Shown here: positions 8,668 to 17,411 of the stretch, piece after piece
Position numbering within the stretch: position 1 is the stretch's first letter
Layout: the number at the start of each line of letters is the position of its first letter
NCBI GenBank assembly: GCA_024638845.1
Contig: JAHEJN010000001.1
Coordinates: forward strand, 20,344-84,343
DNA: 64,000 bases
Reading direction: 5' to 3'
Origin: Acidimicrobiales bacterium
GTDB taxonomy: Bacteria > Actinomycetota > Acidimicrobiia > Acidimicrobiales > JAHEJN01
Notes under the pieces: generated by a model
What the model was told of the DNA's origin: nothing
Databases searched by the model: none
Seen by the model: only the letters and a program-made list of their open reading frames with translations
Made by a program: the position numbers and the translations under genes

Positions 8668-9516
8668 GTGAAGACCTTCCTCGCACGCATCGACGCGTTC
8701 CAGCAACGACACCGGCCTCTTTCCTTCACCTACGGCGTGATCAAGAACTTCAGCGACGACCGTGGCGGCCGGCTCGCCGCGGTGGTGGCGTACTACGGCT
8801 TCTTCAGCGTCTTTCCCGCGCTGTTGGCCTTGGTGTCGCTGTCGGGTTTCCTCCTCGAGAGCAAGCCCGAATGGCGCGAAGACATCGTCGACTCGGCGCT
8901 GAGTGGATTCCCGGTGATCGGGCCGACCATCGCCGACAAGTCACTTGCCGGATCGGGGCTCGGCCTCGTCATCGGCCTCGGCACTGCCCTCTGGGCGGGG
9001 ATCGGCGCGATGACCGCCGCCCAACACGCCCTGAACGAGGTTTGGGACGTCCCCCTCGCCGATCGACCCAACGCCGCGACGTCACGTCTACGCGGCCTGC
9101 TGATGCTCAGCGTGTTCGGCGCTGGTCTCGTGGTCGCCACTGTCCTCACCAATGTCGTCGCTCGCCTCGGACTCCCCGGTACCGCCCGGATCGCAATCAC
9201 CGTGGGCAACCTCGTGGTGAGCGTCGGGATTGCGTGGCTGGCGTTCCAGATCCTCACCGCTCGACACCTGACCTGGAAGGATCAGTGGCCAGGTGCAGTG
9301 TTCGCCGGCGCGGGCACGCTGCTGCTGCAGAACCTCGGCTCGGCCCTGGTGGCTCGCTACGTCGAGAACGCGAGCGACACCTACGGCACCTTCGCCGTTG
9401 TGATCGGTCTTCTCGCCTGGTTCCATCTCCTGGCCCAGGTGAATCTCTACGGAGCCGAGATCAACGTCGTGAGGAATCGAGGCTGCTGGCCGCGATCACT
9501 CCTGGAGAAGCGCTGA
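8668..9516 (+). CDS. YihY/BrkB family integral membrane protein
   Basis: A 282-residue multi-pass inner-membrane protein of the YihY (formerly RNase BN)/BrkB family; its molecular function is unsettled. Family features are the early conserved segment RGGRLAAVVAYYGFFSVFPALLAL, the central GLGLVIGLGTALWAGIGAMTA, and the late VIGLLAWFHLLAQVNLYGAEIN ending in the conserved Gly-Ala-Glu. About six membrane helices are predicted. The GTG start at 8668 lies 9 bases after the reductase stop, so the two are probably cotranscribed. The 3' end overlaps the convergent small gene by 21 bases. Confidence 0.88.
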   Translation: MKTFLARIDAFQQRHRPLSFTYGVIKNFSDDRGGRLAAVVAYYGFFSVFPALLALVSLSGFLLESKPEWREDIVDSALSGFPVIGPTIADKSLAGSGLGLVIGLGTALWAGIGAMTAAQHALNEVWDVPLADRPNAATSRLRGLLMLSVFGAGLVVATVLTNVVARLGLPGTARIAITVGNLVVSVGIAWLAFQILTARHLTWKDQWPGAVFAGAGTLLLQNLGSALVARYVENASDTYGTFAVVIGLLAWFHLLAQVNLYGAEINVVRNRGCWPRSLLEKR

Positions 9517-9900
9517 GGCCAGCGCGGCCGGATCGGCGACGCTCACCCAGAGCGCGGAATGCCCGCGCGGCCCGATCACCCTCGGCACCTTCTCGACGAA
9601 GGCGATGCACAGGCCCGACTGACTGTTCGTCCCGAAGGTGATGCCGTCGTCGACGAAGCTGAGGCGCAACCCCACGGCGGTGTACCACCGATGGGGCCCG
9701 GTGATCTCGGTGTGGTCGATGTTGGCGAGGGGCGTCTCGACCTTCCATCGCCCGAACGTCGCCACCAAGTCGTCGTCGAGCACCGCGACTCCGTCGTTCT
9801 CGCTGACGCGAAGCGCGGCGAACATGGGCTTCCAGCGATTGTCGACCCGATACGGGAAGAATGATCCGCCGAGATCGGCGGCCGGAACACATCGGCTCAC
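9496..9900 (-). CDS. conserved hypothetical protein, 134 residues
   Basis: Not assigned to a named family. It is a soluble, mainly beta-looking protein with alternating strands (PYRVDNRWKPMFAAL, AVLDDDLVATFGRW, LRLSFVDDGITFGTN) and a closing helix ADPAALASALL. A PH-like or lipocalin-like barrel is possible but unproven. The GTG start at 9900 overlaps the SDR stop (GTGA), so it is translated with the SDR gene and may serve the same pathway. Its end overlaps the convergent YihY gene by 21 bases. Longer in-frame starts run entirely inside the SDR gene and were not used. Confidence 0.6.
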   Translation of the reverse strand: MSRCVPAADLGGSFFPYRVDNRWKPMFAALRVSENDGVAVLDDDLVATFGRWKVETPLANIDHTEITGPHRWYTAVGLRLSFVDDGITFGTNSQSGLCIAFVEKVPRVIGPRGHSALWVSVADPAALASALLQE

Positions 9901-10847
9901 GACGCGGTCACCTCGTCGAGCCACTCGACCAGGCGCGCCCGTTCGGCTGGATCGGGCTTGGTCTTGGGCAGGTACCACGTACGTCGAGGGCGTCGGTCGT
10001 GCCAGAACTGGCCCGGCTCCTCGCTGCCGCCGCCGGTAGCCGCCAGGTAGACCATGGTGTCGGCGCCCTGTCGGGCGTCGCGCAGGATCGGGCCCATGAT
10101 CTGGCCGAATCGCGGCAGCGACGCCTCGACACCCGGCGTGTCGACCCAGCCCGGGTGCTTGGCGTGCATCACGATCCCCGGAGCCCACGAGGGTCCGAGC
10201 TCAGCGACCAGCTCGACCTGCGCACGTTTGGCCCGGGCGTAGGCGACTGCGCCGCGATACTCCTCCTCGCTCATCTCCAGACGATTCACCACGAGCGGTT
10301 CGGTGTACATGCCACCCGACGACATCCAGATGACGCGTGCGCCCTGGGTGAGCGAGATTCGGAGAAGGGTGGTGAGCAGGTAGGGACCGACGAGGTGTGA
10401 CGCGAGCGTCAGCTCCATGCCCGACGAGTTGGTGCGGCGATCGGCCGTGAGTGCACCGGCGTTGTGCAGGAGCATGTCGAGCGGACCGCCGGCTGCGACA
10501 GCCGCGGCGAACTCACGGATCTGATCGAGGTCCCCGGTGTCGAGCGCCATGCCCGACGCCGCGGCGCGTCCGGACTCGGCATTGATGGCGTCGGCCACCG
10601 ACTCGGCTCGCTCGAGCGAACGCGACGTCACGATCACGTTCGCACCAAGGGCGACGACACCGTCGGCGACGGCGCGACCGATTCCACTCGTCGCGCCGGT
10701 GATGACGGCGCGCTGGCCGCCGAGATCGGGCAATTCATCGGCCCACTCGAGGACTCGGGGTCGCACGACGGCGCCGATCCTGGAAAAACTTCCGACGACC
10801 GTGCCCTCGAGCACGGCGTCGGCGGCACGGCCGAGAGGGTTCTGCAT
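9897..10847 (-). CDS. short-chain dehydrogenase/reductase, DHRS12-like
   Basis: A 316-residue NAD(P)-dependent oxidoreductase of the classical SDR superfamily. The cofactor loop is TGATSGIG (about residues 50-57), followed by the structural HNAG, the catalytic Ser in WMSSGG and the catalytic pair in YARAK (Tyr and Lys four apart). The stretch SSGGMYTEPL resembles the DHRS12 subgroup, for which the substrate is unknown. The extra N-terminal 40 residues before the Rossmann fold also match that subgroup. It is cotranslated with the small downstream gene. A -10-like TAACGT 7 bases before ATG 10847 suggests a leaderless transcript. Confidence 0.85.
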   Translation of the reverse strand: MQNPLGRAADAVLEGTVVGSFSRIGAVVRPRVLEWADELPDLGGQRAVITGATSGIGRAVADGVVALGANVIVTSRSLERAESVADAINAESGRAAASGMALDTGDLDQIREFAAAVAAGGPLDMLLHNAGALTADRRTNSSGMELTLASHLVGPYLLTTLLRISLTQGARVIWMSSGGMYTEPLVVNRLEMSEEEYRGAVAYARAKRAQVELVAELGPSWAPGIVMHAKHPGWVDTPGVEASLPRFGQIMGPILRDARQGADTMVYLAATGGGSEEPGQFWHDRRPRRTWYLPKTKPDPAERARLVEWLDEVTAS

Positions 10848-10854
10848 ACCGTCG

Positions 10855-10860
10855 ACGTTA
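10855..10860 (-). promoter_or_regulatory. candidate -10 element of a leaderless promoter
   Basis: Read on the minus strand the hexamer is TAACGT, 7 bases before the SDR start codon at 10847. No Shine-Dalgarno sequence is present. Confidence 0.45.
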
Positions 10861-10871
10861 TCGGCGTCGTT

Positions 10872-12578
10872 TCAACGCTCGACGCGCACGTCGAGCAGGG
10901 CCTGGCGCCGTCCGACCGTCACGGCATGTATGGCCCGGTCGAGGGCACCGGGAAGCTCGTTGCTCGACTCGACCCGTTCGGCGTGGGCCCGGCTCGCCTG
11001 GGCGATCAGGACGAAGTCGGGGCTCGGCGACAGGCTGGTGAGCGGCACGTCGTCGCCCTTGGCGGCGTAGCCCTGCGGGTAGAGCCCGCGCACCGACTGG
11101 CTCACGGCGCCGTACCCGGAGTTGTTGAGCACGATGGTGAGCACCGGGATCTCGTAGGCCTCGGCCACCTGATGGCAGGCCACCGGGTTGGCGAACATGT
11201 ACGAGCCGTCGCCCATCGTGGCGACGACGAGCCGACCGGGATCGGCGAGCTTCATGCCCATCGCGCAGGGAAGGCTCCAGCCCAATCCCCCCGAATGGGG
11301 TTCCTGGCGCCACGCGCCGTGCTCGGTCAGGCCGAGCGGCTCCATGGGCGCACCGAGCTCCGACAACACCGTGCACGTGTGGCTCCGCACGGCCTCGCCG
11401 ATGCACGTCGACACATGATCCTTCGACATCGGCGTTCCCGCGCCCGCAGCCGCGGTGTCGGCCACGTGCTGCCGGTGCGTCGCGACATGGTCGGCGATCG
11501 TGCCCCGGCGATCCGCCCTGGCCTCGGCGTGGGGATCGGGCAGCTCGCTCATGGCTGTCTCGAGCAGCTCGAGACCGGGCCCGACCTCGGTGGTGACCGC
11601 GAGGGTGGTGCGGAAGTTTCGCACGGGGAAGCGGCTGTAGAGCGGGTTCGGACCGAGCTGGATCACCTGGCTGTCGTCGGCCGGCTGGTGGAGGTCGGGC
11701 GCCCACGGGGCCAGGCTGTCGATCACCAGCACCACGTCGGCCTCGGCGAGCCACGGCATCGGGTCGTGGCCGATGGATGTGGGGTGCTCGGCCGAGATCG
11801 CATTGGCCACGGCCCAGTACTGGCACACCGGGATCGACCACCTGTCGCACAGTCGCGCCAGAGCGTCGAATCCGGCCTGGGTGCCGGCACCACGTTGCGC
11901 GAACACCACCGGCCGCGCGGCGCCGACCAGCATGGCCGCCGCTCGCGTGATCACGTCGTCGCCGGCAACGGTCGTGGCCGGCGCCATGGCGATGTCGGCC
12001 TGCAGCACGCCCGGTGGGCACGGTTCGCACAGCACCTCGCGGGGCAGGCTCAGATAGACCGGACCCTTCGGTGTGGAGTTGGCGATGGCATGGGCGCGGT
12101 CGAGCAGCTCGCTGACCTGCTCGGGGAAACGGAGCTCGTACTCCCACTTGCTCGCCTCTCGCACGAGCGCGGCTTGATCCCGCATCTCCTGACCCCAGCC
12201 GATGGGCACGGTGCGCGCGCCGAAACGACCCTGCTCCGTCGTCGGCGTGCGGCCCGACATGAGGATGAGCGGCACGTGATCGGTCGCCGCATTGATGGCA
12301 CCGATCGATCCGTTGGCCAGGCCGACGTTGGTGTGGAGCATCACCGCCTGCGACCGACCGGTTGCGAAGTAGTAGCCATGGGCCATTCCCATGGCGACGT
12401 GCTCGTGGCCGATGGTCATGGCCAGGGGCAGGTCGACGTCGTGGGCGTCTGCTTCGGCGAGACCTTCGATGATCGGTGGGAAGTCGGTACCGGCGTTGGT
12501 GAAGACGACATCGACGCCGAGCCGCTTGAGTCGGGCGAAGACGGCGCCGCCCGAGGTGAAGGCGAGGTCTTCGGTCAC
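10872..12578 (-). CDS. thiamine diphosphate-dependent enzyme, acetolactate synthase-like
   Basis: A 568-residue cytoplasmic enzyme of the acetolactate synthase/benzoylformate decarboxylase superfamily. The PYR domain carries the activating Glu in GHEHVAMGMAHGY (about residue 58), a central dehydrogenase-like domain follows, and the C-terminal PP domain has the metal-cofactor motif GDGSYMFANP ending about 27 residues later in VLNNSGYG. The reaction is not readable: it could be a 2-oxo acid decarboxylase, a carboligase or a sulfoacetaldehyde acetyltransferase-like enzyme. It is probably not biosynthetic AHAS, because no small regulatory subunit or ilvC lies next to it. The start is GTG 12578. 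It is divergent from the Liv-type binding protein. Confidence 0.82.
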   Translation of the reverse strand: MTEDLAFTSGGAVFARLKRLGVDVVFTNAGTDFPPIIEGLAEADAHDVDLPLAMTIGHEHVAMGMAHGYYFATGRSQAVMLHTNVGLANGSIGAINAATDHVPLILMSGRTPTTEQGRFGARTVPIGWGQEMRDQAALVREASKWEYELRFPEQVSELLDRAHAIANSTPKGPVYLSLPREVLCEPCPPGVLQADIAMAPATTVAGDDVITRAAAMLVGAARPVVFAQRGAGTQAGFDALARLCDRWSIPVCQYWAVANAISAEHPTSIGHDPMPWLAEADVVLVIDSLAPWAPDLHQPADDSQVIQLGPNPLYSRFPVRNFRTTLAVTTEVGPGLELLETAMSELPDPHAEARADRRGTIADHVATHRQHVADTAAAGAGTPMSKDHVSTCIGEAVRSHTCTVLSELGAPMEPLGLTEHGAWRQEPHSGGLGWSLPCAMGMKLADPGRLVVATMGDGSYMFANPVACHQVAEAYEIPVLTIVLNNSGYGAVSQSVRGLYPQGYAAKGDDVPLTSLSPSPDFVLIAQASRAHAERVESSNELPGALDRAIHAVTVGRRQALLDVRVER

Positions 12579-12682
12579 CGCAGTTGCCTATCCCAATCCG
12601 GACGGAACTGTCCAAACCGGAACCGATGTCCGCACATCAGACACGGGTCCGAAACGGCTGGCCCCCGGTCGACGGCCTGTGC

Positions 12683-12688
12683 TAGTTT
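12683..12688 (+). promoter_or_regulatory. candidate -10 element of the Liv-type transport operon
   Basis: TAGTTT lies about 50 bases before ATG 12738 in the 159-base divergent region. This gene also has a strong Shine-Dalgarno sequence (GAGGGGGA just before the ATG), so it is a leadered transcript. The rest of this gap holds no recognised feature. Confidence 0.3.
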
Positions 12689-12737
12689 CTCCGCGTCGTC
12701 ATGAGGGGAATCCGGCGGCTCGTCTCGAGGGGGACCC

Positions 12738-14063
12738 ATGAGAAAACGTTCGTTGCTCTTCATTGCGCTGTTTGCGCTGTTCGCACTGGTTGCTGCCGCC
12801 TGTGGCAGCGACAGTGACGACACGGCCACACCGACCGCAGAACCCGCCGCCGAAGAACCCGCCGCCGAAGAACCCGCCGCCGAAGAACCTGCGGCCGAAG
12901 AACCTGCGGCCGAGGAACCAGCTGCTGAGGAACCCGCGGCCGAGGAGACGAGTGGCGAGCCGATCAAGATCGGTCTGCTCACCTCGTTCAACGGTCCGTT
13001 CACGCCCTGGGGCATCCAGGCGCGTGACGGCATGAAGCTGGCTGCCGAGGAGATCAACGCGGCGGGCGGCGTCGATGGGCGCATGATCGAGATCGTCGAG
13101 GCCGACGACCAGTCCAACGCCGAAGAGGCCACGGCCGGGTTCGAGCGCCTCGTCGAGGATGGCGTGGTCGCCATCGGCGGCCCCATCTCGAGCGACGTCG
13201 GCACCGCCACCAGCCTGCTGGCCGAGGAGCTCGGCATACCGCTGTTCCTGGTCAAGGCCGGCTCGAGCGCCATCCTCACCCAGGACAGCCGCCACACGTT
13301 CCGCACCTGCATTCCCGCGGCCCCGATGGTGGCCGAGCCGATCAAGCAGTACGTCGAGGCCGAGGGTCTCACCAGCGTGGGCGCCATCATCGCCGACTAC
13401 GGCTGGGGTCAGTCGATCAAGTCTGCCCTCGAGGAGCAGTTCGCCGGCCTCGACGGCGTCACCCTGCAGATCGAGGTCGCACCCGTACCCGAGCAGGACT
13501 TCACGACCTACCTGCGCAGCCTCGAAGGCAACAACCCGCAGCTCATCGTCGCCACGGGCCACCCGCCAGGGGCCGGTGGGATCACCGTGCAGTCGGCCGA
13601 CCTCGGATTCGACGTGCCCATCACGGGCGCCTACACCCCACCGGCTCTCGTCGTCGGCGGAGCCGGCGACGCAGCCATCGGCCGATATGCCGATTTCGCC
13701 TGTGCCGACTACACCAGCGAGGGCTACCAGGATCTCGCTCGCCGCTATCTGGCCATCTCCGACAACGAGTTCATGTCCGACGACGCAGTCTCGGGCTTCG
13801 GAATCGTCACCATGGTGGCCGACGCTGTCGCCAACGTCGGTGACGATCCGGCCGCCATCGCCGAGTACCTGCACGGCCAGACCTACGACCTCGAGGGCTA
13901 CGCCTTCCAGATGGGGTGGACCGAATGGGGCGAGATGGCAACGGCTCAGCCGCTGTTCACCCAGATCGGCCCCGGACCGGCGCCCGAAGGGGTGAACGAG
14001 GCCGGCGACTGGTACCCGGAGCTGTTGTTCCGCCCCGAGCCGCTCGAGCCGTTCGTGCCTTGA
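12738..14063 (+). CDS. Liv-type ABC importer, periplasmic-binding lipoprotein
   Basis: A 441-residue solute-binding lipoprotein (Peripla_BP_6, LivK/AmiC type) that delivers a ligand to the permease and ATPase encoded downstream. The signal peptide ends in the lipobox VAAAC. A low-complexity linker of seven PAAEE units (residues about 36-70) then separates the lipid anchor from the binding domain, which starts at IKIGLLTSFNGPF. Recognisable folds are AAEEINAAGGVDGR, VEADDQSN and AIGGPISSD. Ligands of this family include branched-chain amino acids, amides, urea and aromatic compounds. The adjoining RutB suggests a ureido or amide compound. A good Shine-Dalgarno sequence precedes the ATG. Confidence 0.9.
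   Translation: MRKRSLLFIALFALFALVAAACGSDSDDTATPTAEPAAEEPAAEEPAAEEPAAEEPAAEEPAAEEPAAEETSGEPIKIGLLTSFNGPFTPWGIQARDGMKLAAEEINAAGGVDGRMIEIVEADDQSNAEEATAGFERLVEDGVVAIGGPISSDVGTATSLLAEELGIPLFLVKAGSSAILTQDSRHTFRTCIPAAPMVAEPIKQYVEAEGLTSVGAIIADYGWGQSIKSALEEQFAGLDGVTLQIEVAPVPEQDFTTYLRSLEGNNPQLIVATGHPPGAGGITVQSADLGFDVPITGAYTPPALVVGGAGDAAIGRYADFACADYTSEGYQDLARRYLAISDNEFMSDDAVSGFGIVTMVADAVANVGDDPAAIAEYLHGQTYDLEGYAFQMGWTEWGEMATAQPLFTQIGPGPAPEGVNEAGDWYPELLFRPEPLEPFVP
12843..12947 (+). repeat. seven tandem 15-bp units inside the binding-protein gene
   Basis: Seven in-frame units encode PAAEE. The first three are identical at the DNA level (CCCGCCGCCGAAGAA). The next two begin CCTGCGGCC, and the last two are more diverged. 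This is a coding minisatellite forming an acidic spacer and could change copy number between strains. Confidence 0.9.
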
Positions 14064-14082
14064 TCTCCGAATCGACCATCCG

Positions 14083-14826
14083 GTGAGCCTGCTCGTTCTC
14101 GACGATGTCGAGAAGCGTTTCGGTGGGCTCCCAGCGGTCGATCGTGTCAGCTTCGGGGTCGACGAGGGCGAAATCCTCGCTCTTGTCGGCCCCAACGGCG
14201 CGGGCAAGAGCACCCTGCTCAAGGCGATCAGCGGGCTGCAGCCGCCGACGGCCGGACGCATCACCTTCGCGGGTCGACAACTGGCCGGCCTCAGCGCCCA
14301 CTCGGTGCGCCAACGCGGCGTGGCCATGGTCCTGCAGACGCCGCGCACCTTCGACTCGATGACCGTGCGCGACAACGTGGTGCTCGGCGCGATGTTCGGA
14401 TCGACCACCGGCCGCATCCGGGAGTCCGAGGCCAACGCCCGGGCCGAGGAAGCGCTCGAGTTCATCGGGCTCGCCGATCGCGTCGACGACGAGGTCGGTT
14501 CGCTCAATCTCCACGAGCAACGGTTCCTCGAGCTGGCCCGGGCGCTGGCCGGCAAGCCCCGCCTCGTGCTGCTCGACGAGGTGATGGCCGGGCTCAACGA
14601 GACCGAGCTGGCGGCCTCGATCGACATCGTGCGCATGGCCCGCGACACCCTCGGGGTCACCGTGATCTGGGTCGAACACGTCATGACCGCCGTCATGAGT
14701 CTCGCCGAGCGGATCGTCGTGCTCGATTTCGGCCAAGTGCTCGCCGACGGCGCGCCGGCCGACGTGATGCGCTCACCCGACGTCGTCACCGCCTACCTCG
14801 GTGACGGGGCGATCCCCGTTGAGTGA
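14083..14826 (+). CDS. livG: Liv-type ABC importer, ATPase LivG
   Basis: A 247-residue ATPase, one of two that drive the Liv-type importer. It has Walker A GPNGAGKSTLL (about residues 35-45), Q-loop region MVLQTPRTF and Walker B RLVLLDEVMAGLNETE. The LNETE after Walker B and the long C-terminal extension are characteristic of LivG rather than LivF. The signature is degenerate (SLNLHEQRFLELARAL instead of LSGGQ), a usual variant in this subfamily. The GTG start at 14083 is 19 bases after the binding-protein stop, and the end overlaps livF. Confidence 0.88.
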   Translation: MSLLVLDDVEKRFGGLPAVDRVSFGVDEGEILALVGPNGAGKSTLLKAISGLQPPTAGRITFAGRQLAGLSAHSVRQRGVAMVLQTPRTFDSMTVRDNVVLGAMFGSTTGRIRESEANARAEEALEFIGLADRVDDEVGSLNLHEQRFLELARALAGKPRLVLLDEVMAGLNETELAASIDIVRMARDTLGVTVIWVEHVMTAVMSLAERIVVLDFGQVLADGAPADVMRSPDVVTAYLGDGAIPVE

Positions 14827-15529
14827 GCCTCTCCTCACCGTGAGCGACGTGAGCGCCGGCTACCTCGGCGAAGACGTCGTGCACGACGTCACCTTCACGG
14901 TCGGCGAAGGTGATGCCGTCGCCATCATCGGTTCGAACGGTGCCGGCAAGACCACCCTGTTCCGCACCATCTGCGGCATGATGCAGAACACCGGCGGCAC
15001 CGTCACCTTCGGCGGCACCGACATCACGACGGCCGGCGCCCACCAGGTGGCCCGCGCCGGCTTGGCCTACGTACCCGCCGAGCGACACCTCTTTCCCGAG
15101 ATGTCGGTGAGGGACAACCTGATCCTCGGCGCCTACCCCGACCGACCGAGCGCGGAGCGAATGGCGCTGGTGTTCGAACTGTTCCCCCGTCTGGCCGAAC
15201 GTGAGCGACAGCACGCAGGAACGATGAGCGGCGGCGAACAGCAGATGGTCGCGGTCGGACGTGCGCTCATGTCCGAGCCCACGTTGTTGATGCTCGACGA
15301 GCCCACCACCGGCCTGGCCCCCAAGCTCGCCGCCGAGGCCTACCAGGCCCTGGCCGCACTGCGCGAACAGGGCCTCACGGTGCTGATCGCGGAACAGCAG
15401 GTGCCCCTCGCCCTCGCCCTGGCCGACCGAGGCTACGTGCTCGAGAACGGCCGCATCCAGCTCGCAGGCACCTCCGAGGAGCTGGCCAGCAACCCCGACG
15501 TCCGACGCGCCTATCTCGGCGTGGCCTGA
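14801..15529 (+). CDS. livF: Liv-type ABC importer, ATPase LivF
   Basis: The second ATPase of the importer, 242 residues from GTG 14801. It has Walker A GSNGAGKTTLF, signature MSGGEQQMVAVGRALM and Walker B LLMLDEPTTGLAPKL. The GLAPKL following Walker B and the phrase AYVPAERHLFPEMSV are typical of LivF. The start is uncertain: GTG 14801 overlaps livG by 26 bases, while a TTG at 14819 overlaps by 8 bases and would give the shorter N-terminus usual in the family. Substrate specificity resides elsewhere, in the binding protein. Confidence 0.87.
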   Translation: MTGRSPLSEPLLTVSDVSAGYLGEDVVHDVTFTVGEGDAVAIIGSNGAGKTTLFRTICGMMQNTGGTVTFGGTDITTAGAHQVARAGLAYVPAERHLFPEMSVRDNLILGAYPDRPSAERMALVFELFPRLAERERQHAGTMSGGEQQMVAVGRALMSEPTLLMLDEPTTGLAPKLAAEAYQALAALREQGLTVLIAEQQVPLALALADRGYVLENGRIQLAGTSEELASNPDVRRAYLGVA

Positions 15530-15537
15530 GGAGACCC

Positions 15538-16395
15538 ATGAAGGCTGCCATCCTCGACGGCATCGTGTTGGGCCTCCAGTACGGCCTGCTCGGAGTCGGC
15601 CTCACCCTCGTCTACGGCCTGGGTGGTGTGCTCAACCTCGCCCATGGCCAGCTCGCCGTCCTGGGTGCCATCATCACCGCCTTGTCCTTCGACGCCGGCC
15701 TTCCCATCGTGCCGGCCATCGCGGTCGGCCTGGCCTGCGCCGCCACGGCCGGACTCGTCCTCGATCTCACCCTGATGAGGCCGGTGTACCGGCTGCGCGG
15801 TGAACCGCGGGTTCTGCTCGGCCTGTTGCTCATGCTCGGCTTGGCGTTCATCATCGACGGCTTCCTGGTGTGGCGCTACCCGATCCAGTCCCTGAGCATC
15901 CGCATCGGTGGTGATCCCATCCCGATACTGGGCGTGCGCATGCGTACGGGCAGCCTCATCGCCTCCGCCGTCACGATCGCCGCCGGGGCATCGCTAGTGG
16001 CCTTCTTCCGGCTCACCACCGCCGGTCGAGCCGTGCGATCGGTCATCCAGGACGAGGAAGGTGCCCGCCTGTGCGGCATCAATCCGGCCCGCGTGCGGAC
16101 GTTCATCTTCGCCCTCAGTGGCTTCCTCGCCTGTCTGGTCGCGGTCACTCGTTCCATGACCGCACCGGTGACGGTCACCAACGGAATCGATTTCACCACC
16201 CTCGCCCTCATCGTGGCGGTGGTCGGTGGCCTGGGCAGCGTGTCCGGGGCGTTCCTGGCCGGGATCGTCCTCGGCATCGTGAACACGATCAGCTCGTTCT
16301 ACATCGGCACCTACATCACCACCATCATGTTGTTGGTGGCCGCCGCCCTCACGATCGTGATCCGGCCGAGCGGCATCCTCGGAGGCCGCACGTGA
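15538..16395 (+). CDS. livH: Liv-type ABC importer, permease LivH
   Basis: A 285-residue inner-membrane permease. The N-terminal ILDGIVLGLQYGLLGVGLTLVYG and VLNLAHGQ are hallmarks of LivH-type proteins. The later segment IQDEEGARLCGINPARV is the cytoplasmic coupling region, and the protein ends in GGLGSVSGAFLAGIVLG with further helices. About eight membrane segments are seen. The Shine-Dalgarno GAGGAG precedes ATG 15538. The stop overlaps the livM start (GTGA), so the two permease halves are made together. Confidence 0.9.
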   Translation: MKAAILDGIVLGLQYGLLGVGLTLVYGLGGVLNLAHGQLAVLGAIITALSFDAGLPIVPAIAVGLACAATAGLVLDLTLMRPVYRLRGEPRVLLGLLLMLGLAFIIDGFLVWRYPIQSLSIRIGGDPIPILGVRMRTGSLIASAVTIAAGASLVAFFRLTTAGRAVRSVIQDEEGARLCGINPARVRTFIFALSGFLACLVAVTRSMTAPVTVTNGIDFTTLALIVAVVGGLGSVSGAFLAGIVLGIVNTISSFYIGTYITTIMLLVAAALTIVIRPSGILGGRT

Positions 16396-17405
16396 CGGCC
16401 ACGACCGAACCCCAGACGCGCGCGCCCCGCGCCGAAAGGCCGGCGAAAGCGTCGGTGGTTCGGGCCTACCTTCCCATCTTCGTCACGGTCGCGTTGCTGG
16501 CGCTGGTGCCGCTGCGCTACCACGACTCACGCTCGATGATGGGCGTGGTGATCGGCATGTTGTTGTTCATGGCCTACACCATCGCGTTCAACATCATCTT
16601 CGGGAGCACCGGCCAGCTGTTCCTGTGTGTCGGTGCCCTGGCCGGCATCGGCGGTTTCGGCTCGGTGATCCTGAGCGATCGCGTCGGCATCCCGATGGTG
16701 CTCAGCATCGTGATCGCGGGGGCGATCTCGGCCGCCATCGGCGCCTTGTTGAGCTGGATCGCCGTGAGCCGATCGCTCGACGTGATCTTCACCGGCATCG
16801 TGACCCTGGCGTTCTCGCTCTCGTTCCAGAGCCTGATCCTCGGACGTCGCGACCTCACCGGTGGCGAGTCGGGCCTCCGCGTCGAGGCGGGCAAGGACAC
16901 GTTCATCTCCGAACAGGTGCAGCCGTACTACGTCTTCCTGGCGCTGGTCTTCGCCTATCTCGTGTTCTATCGATTCCTCCAGCGGTCGCACATCGGCTGG
17001 GCGTTCCGAGCGCTGCGAGACGACGAGATCGCCGCGGAGCTCTCCGGCGTCGACGTCACCCGCTACCGCGTCTACGCAGGCGCGCTCGGATCGTTCATGC
17101 TCGGTGTGGCGGGAGCGCTCTACGCCCACTCCGAAGGCTTCATCGGGCCGTCGACCTATGCCTTCGGTGACGTCGACGTGCGCACCATCGTGATGTTGTC
17201 GCTCGGCGGCATCGGCTCGCTCCTCGGCCCGGTGCTCGGCGCCGTGGCCGTCACGGCGCTCGATGAATGGCTGGTCGACTACAGCCAGCTCCAGGTGATG
17301 CTGTACGGCGTCGTGATCGTCATGTTGTTCCTGTTCTTCCGGAGGGGTGTGATTCCGAGCCTCGAATCCGTCGCGGCCCGGTTCCGCTCCGGTCGTCACC
17401 GCTGA
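16392..17405 (+). CDS. livM: Liv-type ABC importer, permease LivM
   Basis: A 337-residue second permease half. The GTG at 16392 overlaps the livH stop and was chosen over a much longer in-frame opening inside livH. After a basic 25-residue N-terminus come about nine membrane helices. Family landmarks are STGQLFLCVGALAGIGG, the glycine-rich LTGGESGLRV, the coupling segment FRALRDDEIAAELSGVDV, and the C-terminal MLSLGGIGSLLGPVLGA. The gene is followed after 6 bases by rutB, which makes RutB the likely catabolic enzyme for whatever this importer brings in. Confidence 0.9.
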   Translation: MTATTEPQTRAPRAERPAKASVVRAYLPIFVTVALLALVPLRYHDSRSMMGVVIGMLLFMAYTIAFNIIFGSTGQLFLCVGALAGIGGFGSVILSDRVGIPMVLSIVIAGAISAAIGALLSWIAVSRSLDVIFTGIVTLAFSLSFQSLILGRRDLTGGESGLRVEAGKDTFISEQVQPYYVFLALVFAYLVFYRFLQRSHIGWAFRALRDDEIAAELSGVDVTRYRVYAGALGSFMLGVAGALYAHSEGFIGPSTYAFGDVDVRTIVMLSLGGIGSLLGPVLGAVAVTALDEWLVDYSQLQVMLYGVVIVMLFLFFRRGVIPSLESVAARFRSGRHR

Positions 17406-17411
17406 GCCGCC

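Noticed and set aside
10464-12704. A 746-codon open frame on the plus strand opposite the SDR and ThDP-enzyme genes
   Set aside because: Both genes on the other strand have clear catalytic motifs. The antisense translation is rich in Arg, His and Gly with no domain. Long antisense frames are expected at this GC content and codon bias.
12843-12947. Regular short repeats that could suggest a CRISPR array
   Set aside because: The units are 15 bp, contiguous with no spacers, in frame and encode PAAEE inside a lipoprotein.
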